From Filosporella fistucella (taxonomy: Eukaryota > Ascomycota > Leotiomycetes > Helotiales): a stretch of 64,000 bases of DNA. Shown here piece by piece: positions 34,272-45,602 of this stretch (its first letter is position 1; each line of letters begins with the position of its first letter). The DNA lies in NCBI GenBank assembly GCA_030077755.1, contig JAQJZZ010000005.1, positions 2,170,001-2,234,000 on the forward strand, in the 5' to 3' direction. The notes beneath the pieces are model-generated. The model did not search any database, was not told the DNA's origin, and worked only from the letters and a program-made list of their open reading frames with translations. The position numbers were made by a program, and so were the translations under genes.

Positions 34272-35551
34272 CTATCTCAGTGCTTGTCTCTCGTAATCTG
34301 CCTCAGTACTCCATCTCCCACTTTGCCTTAAAAATGTCCTCCTGGGTATCTGTTCATTTGCAACTTTCCTCACCCTGAACGCATATATTAAAATCTCCTC
34401 ATCCCCACCACAATCCATAGGCATTCCCACAATCTCTGCAGGAAATCCCAAATTATGAATTACCCTCCTGACTTGCTCCCTCGTTGGTCGCAACGGGGAT
34501 ACTCCTCCACCGAACCAATTCCGTCTCTCGAATCCCCCATCCCTATAGCTGAGATTTCTCTTCACATCCAGTTCTTGGAACCAAACTTCTTCATCCTTTT
34601 GCAGGCGAATGTAGTCTCCTGGCCCACTAGCTCCATCTGGGACCCAGAAACGACGATCAATACGCATGACCGCGTACATGACAACAACTATAAGCTCGAA
34701 TGCAAAGCCTGTGATATAGAAGACCTCTTTACTATCGATGATGCCTGGCTGCGTTGCTAAATCTTGCTTCACATACGAAGTTAAGCGGACAACCGCGCCG
34801 GCCACAAGTAGGATTGCCGAGGCTAGCAGGATGAAGACTTTAGATCTAAACCTCCCTCTAGCAAACTTCTCTACTGGTGCGGTGCGCTCGATGAGAAGCC
34901 CCGGGATGACGAACAGCAGTGGTAGCAGCGATAGAATGAGCGTGTAGCACAGACCGAAAAGGAGAAAGCCACGGACCACATCCAGAACAACGGTATTAAG
35001 AGTATAAAACGATATCACTGTGAAAGTGATGTTATATATGATGATAAATGGAACAGAAGAGACAATTAGAAGGAAGAAGTTGTTCATAAAGGGTGACCAG
35101 CCAAAGTTTGGGTGTGTCGCACGCACGACACGTTGCGTGAAGATTGCGTTTACTGCAAAGAGAACGACGGCGCTAGACTTTGTTAGCGATTCTACGATTG
35201 AATCTGATGTTTTGTGGCATCATACCCTGCATTTTCAAATATTAAAGCTGTAAGAATGACACTATTATTGGTAGGTCGAAACGCCCATACAATTCGCATT
35301 ATGCATGTGAGTGTTCTGACTAGACAGAAATCAAACATCAATGCCGAGAGGTGGAATTTGTGTTGTCTCTTCTTATTTACTTCATGCGTGTAGAAATGCG
35401 TTGCTCCTCCTAAAACGAAAAGCACCAGGAAGAAGGCTGAGATTGGCACATCGAGAGTCGGTGTAGGTGTACCACCGAGAATGGCTGTTGGCGGCAAAAA
35501 CGGTCCACTCTCCCGTGGGAGCAATAGATTTCGAGGGCTCAAAAACACCAT
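34272..35551 (-). CDS. DUF3112-type integral membrane protein
   Basis: Two exons (35551-35226 and 35172-34272; 53-nt intron) give 408 aa. The signature segment MRIVWAFRPTNNSVILTAL and the RATHPNFGWS element identify the fungal DUF3112 family, whose function is unknown. About seven hydrophobic helices are visible: three in exon 1 and at the junction (FFLVLFVLGGATHFY, LTALIFENAG/AVVLFAVNAI), then FFLLIVSSVPFIIIY, GFLLFGLCYTLILSL, VFILLASAILLVAG and FAFELIVVVMYAVM. A cytosolic-type, charged C-terminal tail of ~110 residues follows. The layout resembles a seven-helix receptor or RTA1-like protein, but no ligand motif can be named. Confidence 0.88.
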
Positions 35552-37060
35552 TTTTAAAGCGAGTGTGGAGGAAAACCAGAAGAAAATTAAGAACAGGGGA
35601 AATGTAGAGAAATGAGCGACAACATCATCTTAAAGCCTCACCATCAGCCCATCGTATCCGGCAGGCTGGATCTAACAGCCACGAGATCATGATATTCAAC
35701 TTTTACCAAGATTCGTGCAGGATCGTGGGATCTGAGTCAATAGGCAACTTTGCCTCCATCTGTTCGAAACGAACCAGTTGATGAAGAGGATCTGACGGAG
35801 GTGGGCATATGTAGGAAGAGACAGCTCAGCTGAGAGGTGAATGTTCGGAGTATATGGCTTTATTATGCATACCGTACTTATGCTTGATTTCAAATTTGGA
35901 CGCTTGCAGTACCAGCAGTGTCGGCGTCCACATATCGGAAGGCGATGCAAGGGAGAAAGTCCGGAGGAGGTGTGCTGGTGCACGTGATTTGCGGACTTCA
36001 CCAACTTTGTCCGGAGTTGAGTATGACAGGCTAATTATAAAACGCATTGTAATTGGAACATTGAACAGTCATTACTAATACGGAAGAGAATCGAGCGAAG
36101 CCTCAATGTAGTGTACCGAAGAAAGGACTGCTCAGTGTTGGCATGTGTTACTAGACATATCAGATTTACGGATCATGGATGTCAGCTCAATCGCTGTCAA
36201 GGCTCCAACTTCAGCATGACTGTCAAAGTAAATTTGCCCGAATAATTTGAGTACGTTAATAAGAACAATTTCGTTGAGGCGTTCATTCGAACTGAATGCC
36301 ATTTTTTTGGTGGGTGTGGTCGAGATCGGTTGACAAGTCGCCTGCGTTCATTGTTTCGATTTTTGATTAGAAAGGACCCCGGTATATTCAATCTTTCCCC
36401 GAAACCCGGAAGTTTGGCCATTGCGGATTCATGGGAGCTGATCTCATCTGAATCCTTCGCAGGTGCTGGCATCAATGGTAATGCACATATGGCAGGTAAT
36501 ATAAAAAAGCTTAACCAAGCCGCCCGATCGTAGCACAAGGCTATATGGCATTATGCATATTAACGACTCCCTTCAATGGCGTCTCGCACCTCGATTCGGA
36601 GAACTTCCATCCCTTCAATATTCAAGGATTATAGGCTATGGTGAAAACTGTAACGAAGTCACATGTTGGTCGAGTAACTAACAACTCGAAGACTGAACAC
36701 TTTAAATTTGTAAAGCAATAAGCAAAGCTGCAACCTGGTAAATGGAGATGGTCGAATATCGCATCGGTCGTTTATAGTTAAAATATAAGGAGACGCCGTC
36801 TGTCTATTATTTATTCAAATTTAGAAGTATTTCCCTAGAGCCTGCATTCTTCTACGTCATTGAGACGTGTAGAATCGGACGGTACTAGTACAAAATGCCC
36901 CAGGGTACTGAACTATAGCATCAATTCATCACATAAAACGATAGCAAGCGCATATGAGAGAACCTATTCAAAGTCTTGGAGACTGGCACTCTGTGAATGA
37001 TTTCCATCTTCTACGAGCTCCACTAATTGACCATACAGAGCAGAGAACATTGTGCTCAAG
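35552..37060. other. 1.5-kb intergenic region
   Basis: No supported gene. A minus-strand frame at 36538-36197 encodes a signal-peptide-like stretch but has no ATG at its start (see rejected items). Confidence 0.45.
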
Positions 37061-38248
37061 TTATCCATGCCTAGAGGTCCTCGAAGTAGCCACAACCGGA
37101 GGTCGAGTCACCAAGCCTGTTGCCCTTGTCCTCAAACCAATCGATGTGCTCGAGGTATGGCCCTGAGAAGACGTGCTACCCGCTGTGCTCCCATCCGCAA
37201 CCGGCACACCGTCATCTTCATCCCTGGGTGCATAATACAGAGATTTCGGCAGGTGAAGTTCCTCAGAGAAGATATCAGCAATCTGCAGGAGCGGCAGAAT
37301 GAGCAAGAAGAGCGGCAGAAGCTGGCCAAATCCCCAATCTTCCTCTGGATTCTCATTGCCGTAGAGACTGAGATTTATGTTCTGAGCTGGTGAGGCGACA
37401 AGGATGTGTTTGTTGGATTGCTGAGCGCGACGGACCTCGTAGATATGCCAGGCGAAGAGGATGGTAGCGGTGAAGGGGGTGGTAGATGGAGGGAAAATGC
37501 TGAAGGAGATGATGAATAAAGCGGCCGCTTTCCATGCAGCTGTTACTAAAGAGTGTAGAAAACTGCTGAGTGACTGTGGATGCAGCCATTTCTTGCATTC
37601 ACCACCACAATCCTTGAACAACTTGACAGCATAATTATTAAGTCGAACCAAGAGAGCTTCAAACCGTCCACTCGCCTCAAGAAATACCCATACACATCCC
37701 ACGTTCTGCCACACTATATCAATATATATCCAAGTAACATACTCTAACGGAACACGACTATCGTTGTAAAAACACCTTGGAGTATATCTTCCCCATTGTT
37801 TGAACTCTTGGATCGATATGATGGCCCAGTAAGCATCCAAAATCAAAGCACAAGCAAGCAAAAAGACCCTCAAACTCCAATTGGACTGCGACCTTGTATC
37901 GAACAGAAGAGCAGCTCCATACCCATTAAAGTTGCAATGCGCAAGACATCGCGCGATATACACGTGATACAATGAAGTTTCATGGACCTTGATGATCAAA
38001 ATGATGGAAGATGTCGTGATGGCAAGTGCCGTGACGAGTTGAATATCGGCGAGGGCAAAGGCGGACTTGGTGAGAGCTTTGTAGAGCTTGGAGTTAAGAG
38101 TCGTTTCTCCTTTGAAGATGGCCAGACCCCAGAGGAGCCAGGAAAGGCTGACTGCCAGCCCCGTCATTATCCAGATGGAGCTGACTACTCCAATGCCAGC
38201 AATGTCGGGGTCGGCTTTCAATTGCCCACGACACCATGTGTTAGCCAT
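37061..38248 (-). CDS. multi-pass membrane protein, unknown function
   Basis: A single exon of 395 codons from an ATG at 38248. It belongs to a fungal family I know only as hypothetical, recognised by the N-terminal ADPDIAGIGV-type element before the first helix. Seven or eight membrane segments are visible: VVSSIWIMTGLAVSLSWLLW, LADIQLVTALAITTSSIIL, SLRVFLLACALILDAYWAI, YVTWIYIDIVWQNVGCVWVF, AAALFIISFSIFP, FTATILFAWHIYEV and LLPLFLLILPLLQIADIF. The C-terminal ~60 residues are Ser/Thr/Gly-rich and cytosolic-looking. Its position beside the DUF3112 protein gives two unknown membrane proteins in the same orientation, but the 1.5-kb gap argues against a shared transcript. Confidence 0.8.
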   Translation of the reverse strand: MANTWCRGQLKADPDIAGIGVVSSIWIMTGLAVSLSWLLWGLAIFKGETTLNSKLYKALTKSAFALADIQLVTALAITTSSIILIIKVHETSLYHVYIARCLAHCNFNGYGAALLFDTRSQSNWSLRVFLLACALILDAYWAIISIQEFKQWGRYTPRCFYNDSRVPLEYVTWIYIDIVWQNVGCVWVFLEASGRFEALLVRLNNYAVKLFKDCGGECKKWLHPQSLSSFLHSLVTAAWKAAALFIISFSIFPPSTTPFTATILFAWHIYEVRRAQQSNKHILVASPAQNINLSLYGNENPEEDWGFGQLLPLFLLILPLLQIADIFSEELHLPKSLYYAPRDEDDGVPVADGSTAGSTSSQGHTSSTSIGLRTRATGLVTRPPVVATSRTSRHG

Positions 38249-38802
38249 ATCGTAAGATTAGGAATGTGCAAAGTTCTCCGAATGCTCACACTATCCAAAG
38301 ATACGTCTTAGAAGTGAGTATCCTGCCATCTGTGACACATGATTTAATAGCGAGGCTGTGGCTGGAGTTGGGCTTGGCTGCTAGAGAGTGGTGGCTGTGC
38401 AATTCTGCCTATCAATTCTACTGTTCGGTAAAGTATACTAATTGTCTTGGAAGAGAACTTGATTATAATAAATAGGATTGATAGGTCCGGAGTGTTCGGG
38501 AGTGGTATACAGAAATACTCCTGAAATAAAAAATAAAATAAAAATTCACTCCTTTACAGACAATTAGTCGCTCCAACTGGAAGTACCTACGTTTTGTCTC
38601 GTCACAAGATGTGTCTCGGCAAGCAGGGATAGATGTTAGGTATGTATTATTCCTCAACCCTTGAGGTGGTAAACCGTCTTACCTGCATAAGGTAACTCTC
38701 ACCTCAGGTAGAATCCTTGTTGCCTCCACCGTCCAAAATTTACGTAGTGGTCTGATTAAGCCCACGACAAAATACCTATGAACGCCATTTGAACCTCATT
38801 GC
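38249..38802. other. divergent promoter region
   Basis: Lies between the minus-strand membrane protein and the plus-strand AsaB-like gene; both promoters are here. An imperfect inverted repeat with TTACCTGCATAAGGTAA occurs near 38679-38695. Confidence 0.5.
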
Positions 38803-39975
38803 ATGATTGCCCAGTATCACAATTACTCTCCCATCTTCTTCTTCAAGATGTCTAACCTCCAAGACACCAAAATCCCTTCAACAATGAATGCTTCATTATC
38901 TCACGTCATAATAACCCCGAACCTTCAACACGAAAAAGCCTACCAAATATTCGCTCCCCTCAAAGACAGCCAATGTCCCCGAACTAATCTAACTTTCAAA
39001 ACATATCCCAATATCCCGATTCACGATGTTCGAGCCAGTATGAAAGATTTCACTCTCGATACTCACGGTTTCCAATTCCTTCAGCGGCAGCACAAGACTG
39101 GTCCAGAGCTCAACTGGGAAACGGTACATCACGAGAACAACGCAGCTATTGCGTGCTACCTGCAACAGCTGCAGGCGCAGCTAGAACACGATCTAGCAGC
39201 CGAGAAAGTTATAATCTACGATTGGAGAGTATGCGCCTCTCTCTCCCTGCCCTTAATCCAATTATTTAACTCTTTCGTCAGATCCGACAGAATCAGCGGA
39301 CTGCTCCGAAGGAATTATCTGTGCAAGGCGCAGATCGGAGTCTGAGGTTAGCTCCTGCGAGATACGTACATGCTGGTAGGGATCTTATTCGTCCCCTCTT
39401 CTAGATTGTAAGCTGATACCGAGGCACAGATGAATCGGGGAAGAGCGCACATGATATCCTGATGGATCATCTTACTCCAGTTGAGAGAGAAGCGTATCTG
39501 AATTCCGAGTGGCGTTTGAGGATTCTGAAGTACTTCAACTCCCATTTCTCGTACATATGATATGCTCATCCTAAATAGTGTCTGGAAACCACTCGTAGAT
39601 GTGGTGAAAGACTCCCCGTTGACAGTCTGCGATCTGCGGACCGTGGAGCAGAAAGACTGGTTGATTTGCGATCAGATATATGAAGATCGTGTCGGCGAGT
39701 CGATGTATCTCAAACACTCGGACAAACATAAATGGTATTGGTTATCGAACCAGACTTGCGATGAGTTGACATTATTTGTGGTTTTTGATAGTATTAACTG
39801 TAAGAATGGCGTTTGTTTCAGAGAAGGTCAGTACACGGATATCAATTCTACTTGAGCATTATGTTGACTTTTTGTAGCGAGTGTCCCTCATGCTTCGTTC
39901 GAGAATCCTTTGGCTAGAGATATGTATGGGAGGACAAGTATTGAAATTAGGTCTATAATTTGCACGAAAATGTAG
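38803..39975 (+). CDS. AsaB/CmcJ/GA4-desaturase-like protein, copy 1
   Basis: Five exons (38803-39228, 39282-39375, 39430-39529, 39579-39826, 39878-39975) join in phase to give 321 aa. Family landmarks appear in order: KAYQIFAPLKDSQCPRTNLTF, IHDVRASMKDFTLDTHGFQF, IIYDWR, ARYVHAD, RILNVWKPL, DKHKWYWLSNQTCDELTLF and VFDS, then a basic EIRSIICTKM tail. This family includes the CmcJ subunit of cephem 7-alpha-methoxylase, AsaB of aspergillic acid synthesis and GA4-desaturase-type proteins; members modify secondary metabolites, presumably as oxygenases. The ATG at 38848 is an alternative start that matches family length better. It is followed by a second copy at 41335-42558. I see no polyketide or peptide synthetase beside it. 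Confidence 0.88.
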
Positions 39976-40217
39976 ATATGATATCTGGTGTGTCTGGGAT
40001 CATTGGTACGGTTATGAATTGAGTTCATGTCTCAAGTAATGAGCGAATAGATTCAAATGATACAACAGTGACATGAAAGAGTTTAAAACCATTGATTGTA
40101 AAGCAACGTTGAACATGCCAATTCCAAGCAACAGCATGGGATAAATTGCCTGCTACTTTCCAAACCATGATATCGGAATGTCCGTAGTGGAAATTTTGCT
40201 CCCGCTCTGCAGTACAT

Positions 40218-40430
40218 TTATCCACCAACAACCTTTCCATCAACACGACCATCAATGAGACGTATGTTTCCAGCCTCTCCAGCAAAGCCGGCAGTTTGTG
40301 GTTCCTTGACCTGGACGTAGTTTCTCCATGGTTGGGCTGCTGGTGCGGCTACAGGCTGCGAAGTCTGAGCCTCGTCCGCTGAGGTGTTTGCCTCGAACAA
40401 CATAGCCGGGGAGGGAGAGGGGGACGACAT
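40218..40430 (-). CDS. 70-aa hypothetical protein
   Basis: A complete ATG-to-stop frame (MSSPSPSPAMLFEAN start) with clean composition: Pro/Ala-rich N-terminus, then a Trp-containing segment (AQPWRNYVQVKE) and a Gly-rich end (DGRVDGKVVGG). The start context is good (ACCCACAATGTCG). No signal peptide or membrane helix. I do not recognise the family. It lies on the opposite strand between the two AsaB-like genes. Translation in other frames is less protein-like, so this frame is preferred, but short length leaves doubt. Confidence 0.5.
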   Translation of the reverse strand: MSSPSPSPAMLFEANTSADEAQTSQPVAAPAAQPWRNYVQVKEPQTAGFAGEAGNIRLIDGRVDGKVVGG

Positions 40431-41334
40431 TGTGGGTAGAAATCGAGGTAGATGTTGTAGATTGCAACAAGATATGGACTAAGCAAGTAAGTATTATGAG
40501 CAGATAAGAAGCAAAAAGATAGCAATATCTTAAAATCCGGAAACAATTTTAACTTACCTATTTGTGTTTTTCAACGATTGTATAAATCAAGATCGAGTCG
40601 TTGAGTGAAAGCTCAGAGAATTAATTGATCAAACGGAGCTATTTGACACTCGAGCTCTGAGCAGAGCTTCCCTTTGCTGACAGGTAAGCAACGTCAGACG
40701 ACCCTACGACGACTTTATGTGCCTCTTGCGTGCGTAATTCTCAGCTGACTGCATATATGAAGGAGCCTGTAAAACATGTTGCTATTAAGGCTAAACTAGA
40801 TATACAACTGTTAATTGGTCAGATAGGTCTTGATAAACTTTGCTGACACTTGGCATGCAGAACATTGCATCCTTCGCCGCTGCGCATATGTTTCTATGCG
40901 GCTCTCATTGGAGTTTTATAGTATCTTCAGCGGGGTTGAGCGGGGTATTTGCAGATAAGGATTGCTGAGGTCAGATTGGCGTAATTGTGGTGGGGTAATA
41001 ATGTATGGGTGATTATAGCTGTGATGGTGGGGTTGATCGTGAATGCGAAGCACTGATTTGTATGGCCTGTTAATGCGAGAGGAGAATTACTAGTTTTTTC
41101 TATGAGGAAGAAAGAAGGAGCGGCTACCAAGAGCTGCATATTATTAACGCGCATTACACGCAGTGAAGCCGAAGCTAAAAATACACTTCGGCACCAGCCT
41201 TTAGATCAAAGCTTTTAACAAGATAGGCGGCAAGCTGAAATTAACGCCCAAACGGCAATTTTTGAACAAGTGTAGACCTACTTCGAAAGTCAAGTCTATT
41301 TGGAAATAGAATCATCATTTCCACACCTATATAC
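40431..41334. other. intergenic between 70-aa gene and second AsaB-like gene
   Basis: Contains both promoters. No further gene seen. Confidence 0.5.
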
Positions 41335-42558
41335 ATGATAAATCCACCTCTCCCACAAAACCCAAAAATGCAACCACCACCCACTCCCTCCCTTTCTGAC
41401 CTCTCCAAAGCCGCCCCTATCCAGAAAGTCTCACTCTCCTATCTCTCGCCCCTCCCAAGATACAAAGACGAGAAACCTTACGCTATCGAATTTGAGATCC
41501 CTCTATCTGACGAATCTCACCGAAGTAATTTCGACTTCTCTCCCCAGAATGTTCCTCTCCATGACCTACGACAGCACAAGAAAGAGATAAAGATTGAGAA
41601 ACATGGATTCGAGGTAATTGACATAAGTGATGAGATTCTGGAAAGGTGGTTTGAAGGGGGAGAGCAGAGGGAAGAGATGGAGGGTGTAGGGAGAGTTTTA
41701 AAGAAGAGGTTTGAGACAGAGGAGGTGTTTTGTTTTACGCATAGGGTGAGCTGTCCCTTATCACCTGCCTTTACTCATTCTAAAAGAAATTTCCATCACC
41801 CTTTAAGGCTATTTCTAATATAAAAATTCTCCTAGCATCGTCAAGCCGAGAAATTCGACGGAGATAACGTATTCAGAGTCCAGCAGCATAAAGATTATAG
41901 CTATCCGGTAAACAATCCACATGCAGGTACCTTATTCCTCCCTCCCTTTCATTGAAAATATACTAATCACCACAGATTTCACACCCGAAAGCGGGCTCGC
42001 ACGACTCCGTCGTCATCTTACAGAAGAAGAATATACTAAATACACAAATGGAACCTATCGGATCAGAATAATAAAGTATCCCTCTCCCTTCCCCTGCCAT
42101 ACACTGAGAATAGGAAATCTAACACACACCCAAGCTTCTGGAAACCAACCCACCATAAAATCTCTAACAACCCTCTTATCTTCTGCGATAACACCACAAT
42201 ATCAAAAACAGAAATGATACCCTGTGATATAATCTCTCCCGCATACATAGGAGGATTTTCATTTGTTCATTATGATGAGAAGCATAAATGGTATTGGACG
42301 AGTGAGCAGGATATCAATGAGGCGTTTATTTTTACGAGTTGGGATTCGTTAGGGAAAGAAGGAGGGGATTCGCCTTGTAAGTTTTTGTGGGAGGGAGAGG
42401 TAGAGACTGTGGATTATGGACTGATGGAAATAGTTACTTTTCATGCTTCGTGTGAGGTGGAGGATGGTGGGCTTGAGGGGATGAAGAGAAGAAGTATGGA
42501 GGTAAGGGCTATTGTTATTACGAGGATTGGGGGTGGGGAAGATGGTGGTGGGGGATGA
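41335..42558 (+). CDS. AsaB/CmcJ/GA4-desaturase-like protein, copy 2
   Basis: Five exons (41335-41745, 41836-41926, 41976-42075, 42135-42376, 42434-42558) give 322 aa. Introns fall at the same positions and phases (0, 1, 2, 1) as in the copy at 38803. Matching landmarks: KPYAIEFEIPLSDESHRSNF, LHDLRQHKKEIKIEKHGFEV, VFCFTHR, NPHADFTPESGLARLRRHL, IRIIKNFWKP, DEKHKWYWTSEQDINEAFIF and MEVRAIVITR. Protein identity to copy 1 is low by eye, so the duplication is old or one copy evolved fast. The last intron keeps the frame open when retained, so its removal rests on the strong GTAAGT donor and on alignment to copy 1. The ATG at 41368 is an alternative start. The function is presumably in modification of small molecules; the substrate is unknown. 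Confidence 0.85.
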
Positions 42559-42858
42559 AGATGGATTGAGGGGCATGGGAGAGGGAATTGTATCTATTTG
42601 ATATTAGAATTGGCTAGTGATGGGAAATAGAACACTTGTGGATAAGATATTTAAGTGATTGGTTGATATGATAGCTCCTGGGACATTCATCTTGAAGGGT
42701 AGGTGCTGCTTGATCCATGTAGAATCTTGTCCCTCAATGGGTTAGAAACCACGCAGTAGATTAAATACCATCATAATTTATGCTATTACATAATCAGCTA
42801 TGTAACCACAGATATCTTCCACACCCCTCATTCAAACACTCTCCTCCCTAAAATACCC
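42559..42858. other. intergenic between convergent genes
   Basis: 300 bp shared by the 3' ends of the AsaB-like gene and the sedolisin gene. Nothing else seen. Confidence 0.5.
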
Positions 42859-44860
42859 TCACTTCGCCAACTTAACAATCTTCGGAAACACCGGCGTCCC
42901 AAACCCAGTAACCGCATCCCATCCTTTCAAAACAGGGAACCCAGTTGTATTACATCCTCCATTACCTCCACTCAAGATATCAGTAAACCCCTTATACCCC
43001 TTCTTATATAACCACGGATTCATAAACCCCAAAGTCGAGCGTCCAGAAGCAAGAAGCGCATCATTGACAAGTGCAAGCACACCAGCCATTAGAGGAGTAG
43101 CTGCAGAAGTACCGGAGATAACCCCATTAGTGTTGTTCCATACATACTGGAAATATAAGCCTTGTGCTGCGATGTCGGGATAGCCTCGCCCGTTGGGGTT
43201 GAATAGACCGGCGTGTTCGCCGTTCATGGCTTTGACGTAGGCGGGTACGACTTCATCTTGGTAGGAGGGACGAGGGAAGTACTCGCTGAATCCGGAGCCA
43301 GAGGCGTAGTATCCGTGTGGTTTGCCGTCGGGTCCGATACTCTTTGCTGGACGATAGGCAGCTGTTTCTGGCTGGAGGTTTTGGGTTGCGCCAACTGCTG
43401 TAATGTAGGGACATGAAGAGGGAAATTCGGGAAGAAATTTGAATGTGTTTTTGCCGTCGTTGGAAATACATTCTGAAGCATTGTTTCCTGCGATCGCTGT
43501 ATACGAGTTAGGGCCATGAATGAAAGATGACTATCGGAATGAACTTACCACCTGCTCCGCCGTCTCCAGAACCGAATAGAAGAGTGACTCCACGGGCTCC
43601 AAGTTGTGCGAAAGAGTTGCAGACTCGAGTCGCATAGTCAAATGGGACAGTTTGCTCGTCATCAGCATACGAAGTACTGATAACCTGCGGTATCGATTTC
43701 TTGGACAGAACATAGTTGACCCAAGTTAAATACGGCTCATTTCCTGGATCTTCTCCTGCTGCCAGATCACCAATCTGCGGTGGTTCACCTCCAGTAGACC
43801 ACGAGGTAATTGGCATAGGATATGTCATTCCCAGAATAGTCTGGAAATCCAGATTAGCTTCCTTGCTGGTCTGCGCTGCAAGCTGGGTAGCGTTCAATGG
43901 ACCGAGTTGGTCGGGTCCTCCTGCAATGTCTATTCGTTTCAGCGCATAGGCACCTGGAACTGCGAGGGGAGCGTATTCCTTTGCGAATTTAACGGCATCG
44001 GGTTGGATGGGGACTTCTCCTAGATAATTGGCAAATCCGACCTGATTGAGACCTGGGACCTTCTGAACATAGCCTAGCGTCTTGTACAATGTAGCAAAGC
44101 AATGTGGAGTGGTACCACTGACATTACATGCCTTGGCAATCTGCTGGTTTGTCGGAGGTTGGTAATCAGGAGGAGTATACACATCATCGAATTCCTTGAA
44201 CTGATTTGCCATTGCTCTTGGTCGCATGAAAGCTGTGGTGGGCTGAATGGTGTCGATATGCTCATGGAGATGTTTAGGGAGAGACCATTCTGGTGCGCGA
44301 GATACTTGGCTACCATCTTCATGCTCGAAGACGTGGTACTCGGTATCAAGAAGGCGTTCAGCAGACTCAATGTCAATATGGATATTGACCCAGTCCTTTG
44401 CTGGACTATAATCAAATTTCTCAACGCCGTTGGATATCAACCATTCGTGTACGAGGTCGAGAGCTTCATCTGTGGGCTTGACAAGCTCATTGACTTCTTC
44501 GGTGGTGAGATGCTGCTTTTTGTCAGTGACATCCTGAGGAGGGACATTCTCGACTAACCTGTCCGTACCGGGCGTGGTCAGGATCGGAGACTGCCATTAT
44601 CAGCGTAATTCAAGAAAATGTATGAGAAGGAAATGCAATTTACCCTCATAAAGATGTCTCTCCAATTCTCCAAATTGGCTCTGCTTTACACCAATCTGCA
44701 AGTGTAGCATCTGATTTCGAGGGGCACGACCTCTCTTCGTCCATTGGCGGGGTACTGGATGAGCTCCCTTCACCTCATATGGACTCCGAGATTGAATTGG
44801 AGATCCGAGGACTGCCTGAGCAGCAATTGTCAGCGTGAGGAGGATTGAAGGGCCCAACAT
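42859..44860 (-). CDS. secreted tripeptidyl-peptidase (sedolisin, S53)
   Basis: Four exons (44860-44644, 44590-44559, 44512-43549, 43496-42859) give 616 aa. Sedolisins are acid serine-carboxyl peptidases that fungi secrete to release tripeptides from protein at low pH. Evidence in order: signal peptide (MLGPSILLTLTIAAQAVLG, residues 1-19); pro-kumamolisin domain with SDPDHARYGQ and HLTTEEVNELV; catalytic Glu301 and Asp305 in KEANLDFQ; the oxyanion-type Asp segment LLFGSGDGGAG; catalytic Ser535 in ISGTSAATPLMAG; and a calcium-site C-terminus with GWDAVTGFGTP. The start is the ATG that opens the signal peptide; the frame is open further upstream. The 32-nt second exon encodes the conserved DHARYGQ element. 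The protein is expected to be extracellular or vacuolar. Confidence 0.95.
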
Positions 44861-45602
44861 CGTGAATTGAATCTTCGCGAACTGAAGCTTGGAGAAGCAC
44901 GACTCAATTGCAGCGCGACAGATTCTTATAAGCATGCATCGCGATGACCTTCCATTCCATCCCGCCACAATGGTATTGAGCTTCCTCCTAGGTACAAGCC
45001 CCCCGAACTTTGATTAATAGTGATAGCTACCCATGATAGCTGCATATATCCGTTGACCAAGTACCTAGTAATGGTACCGTGTCTTAGGCGGGGCGATAGG
45101 CTGGACAAGCATTTGCGAAGCTTTCCGTGGCAGACAAGCCGCTGGTGCCAGGCACGATGCGGTTTAGTTGCTGGGTTGGGCCAAGGAGGAGGGGTAATTA
45201 GGGTGGTTGCACTGGTTGCAGTGGTCTTCTTTGCCTGCATATAGCTAGGTACTGTGTTATCCGTGCCCCGCATTTAGCCACCTGCCTGAACAGGTTCGTT
45301 CTGCGCTCTATCATTTGGGAATACAACTTCTGATACGTGCGACGAAAATTTGTCATGACAGTAATACCAGATCAGACACGAATGAACCTTTTCCCAGCAT
45401 ATTTCACAGATGGTTCCAGACACCATCGGTATTTTCCGTGAAAAAAATATATCGACGAGTTGTCGATTGATGCGTGATCCGGAGCAACCTTTCGATGAAG
45501 AGACGCGATATCTGGGTTTTGCCTCCCTGCGTTGTTACGTAGGTCCTTCTAAATTATGTATTCTCTATAAAGAGTTTCCTTTCCACGGATTGCCAAATCT
45601 AC
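44861..45602. other. intergenic, sedolisin promoter
   Basis: 742 bp with only short frames; contains the sedolisin promoter and the 3' end of the next MFS gene. Confidence 0.5.

Noticed and set aside
36197..36538. Minus-strand frame with a signal-peptide-like stretch (small secreted protein?)
   Set aside because: The frame begins at TTG; the first in-frame ATG lies after the hydrophobic part, and no upstream exon with an ATG could be joined.
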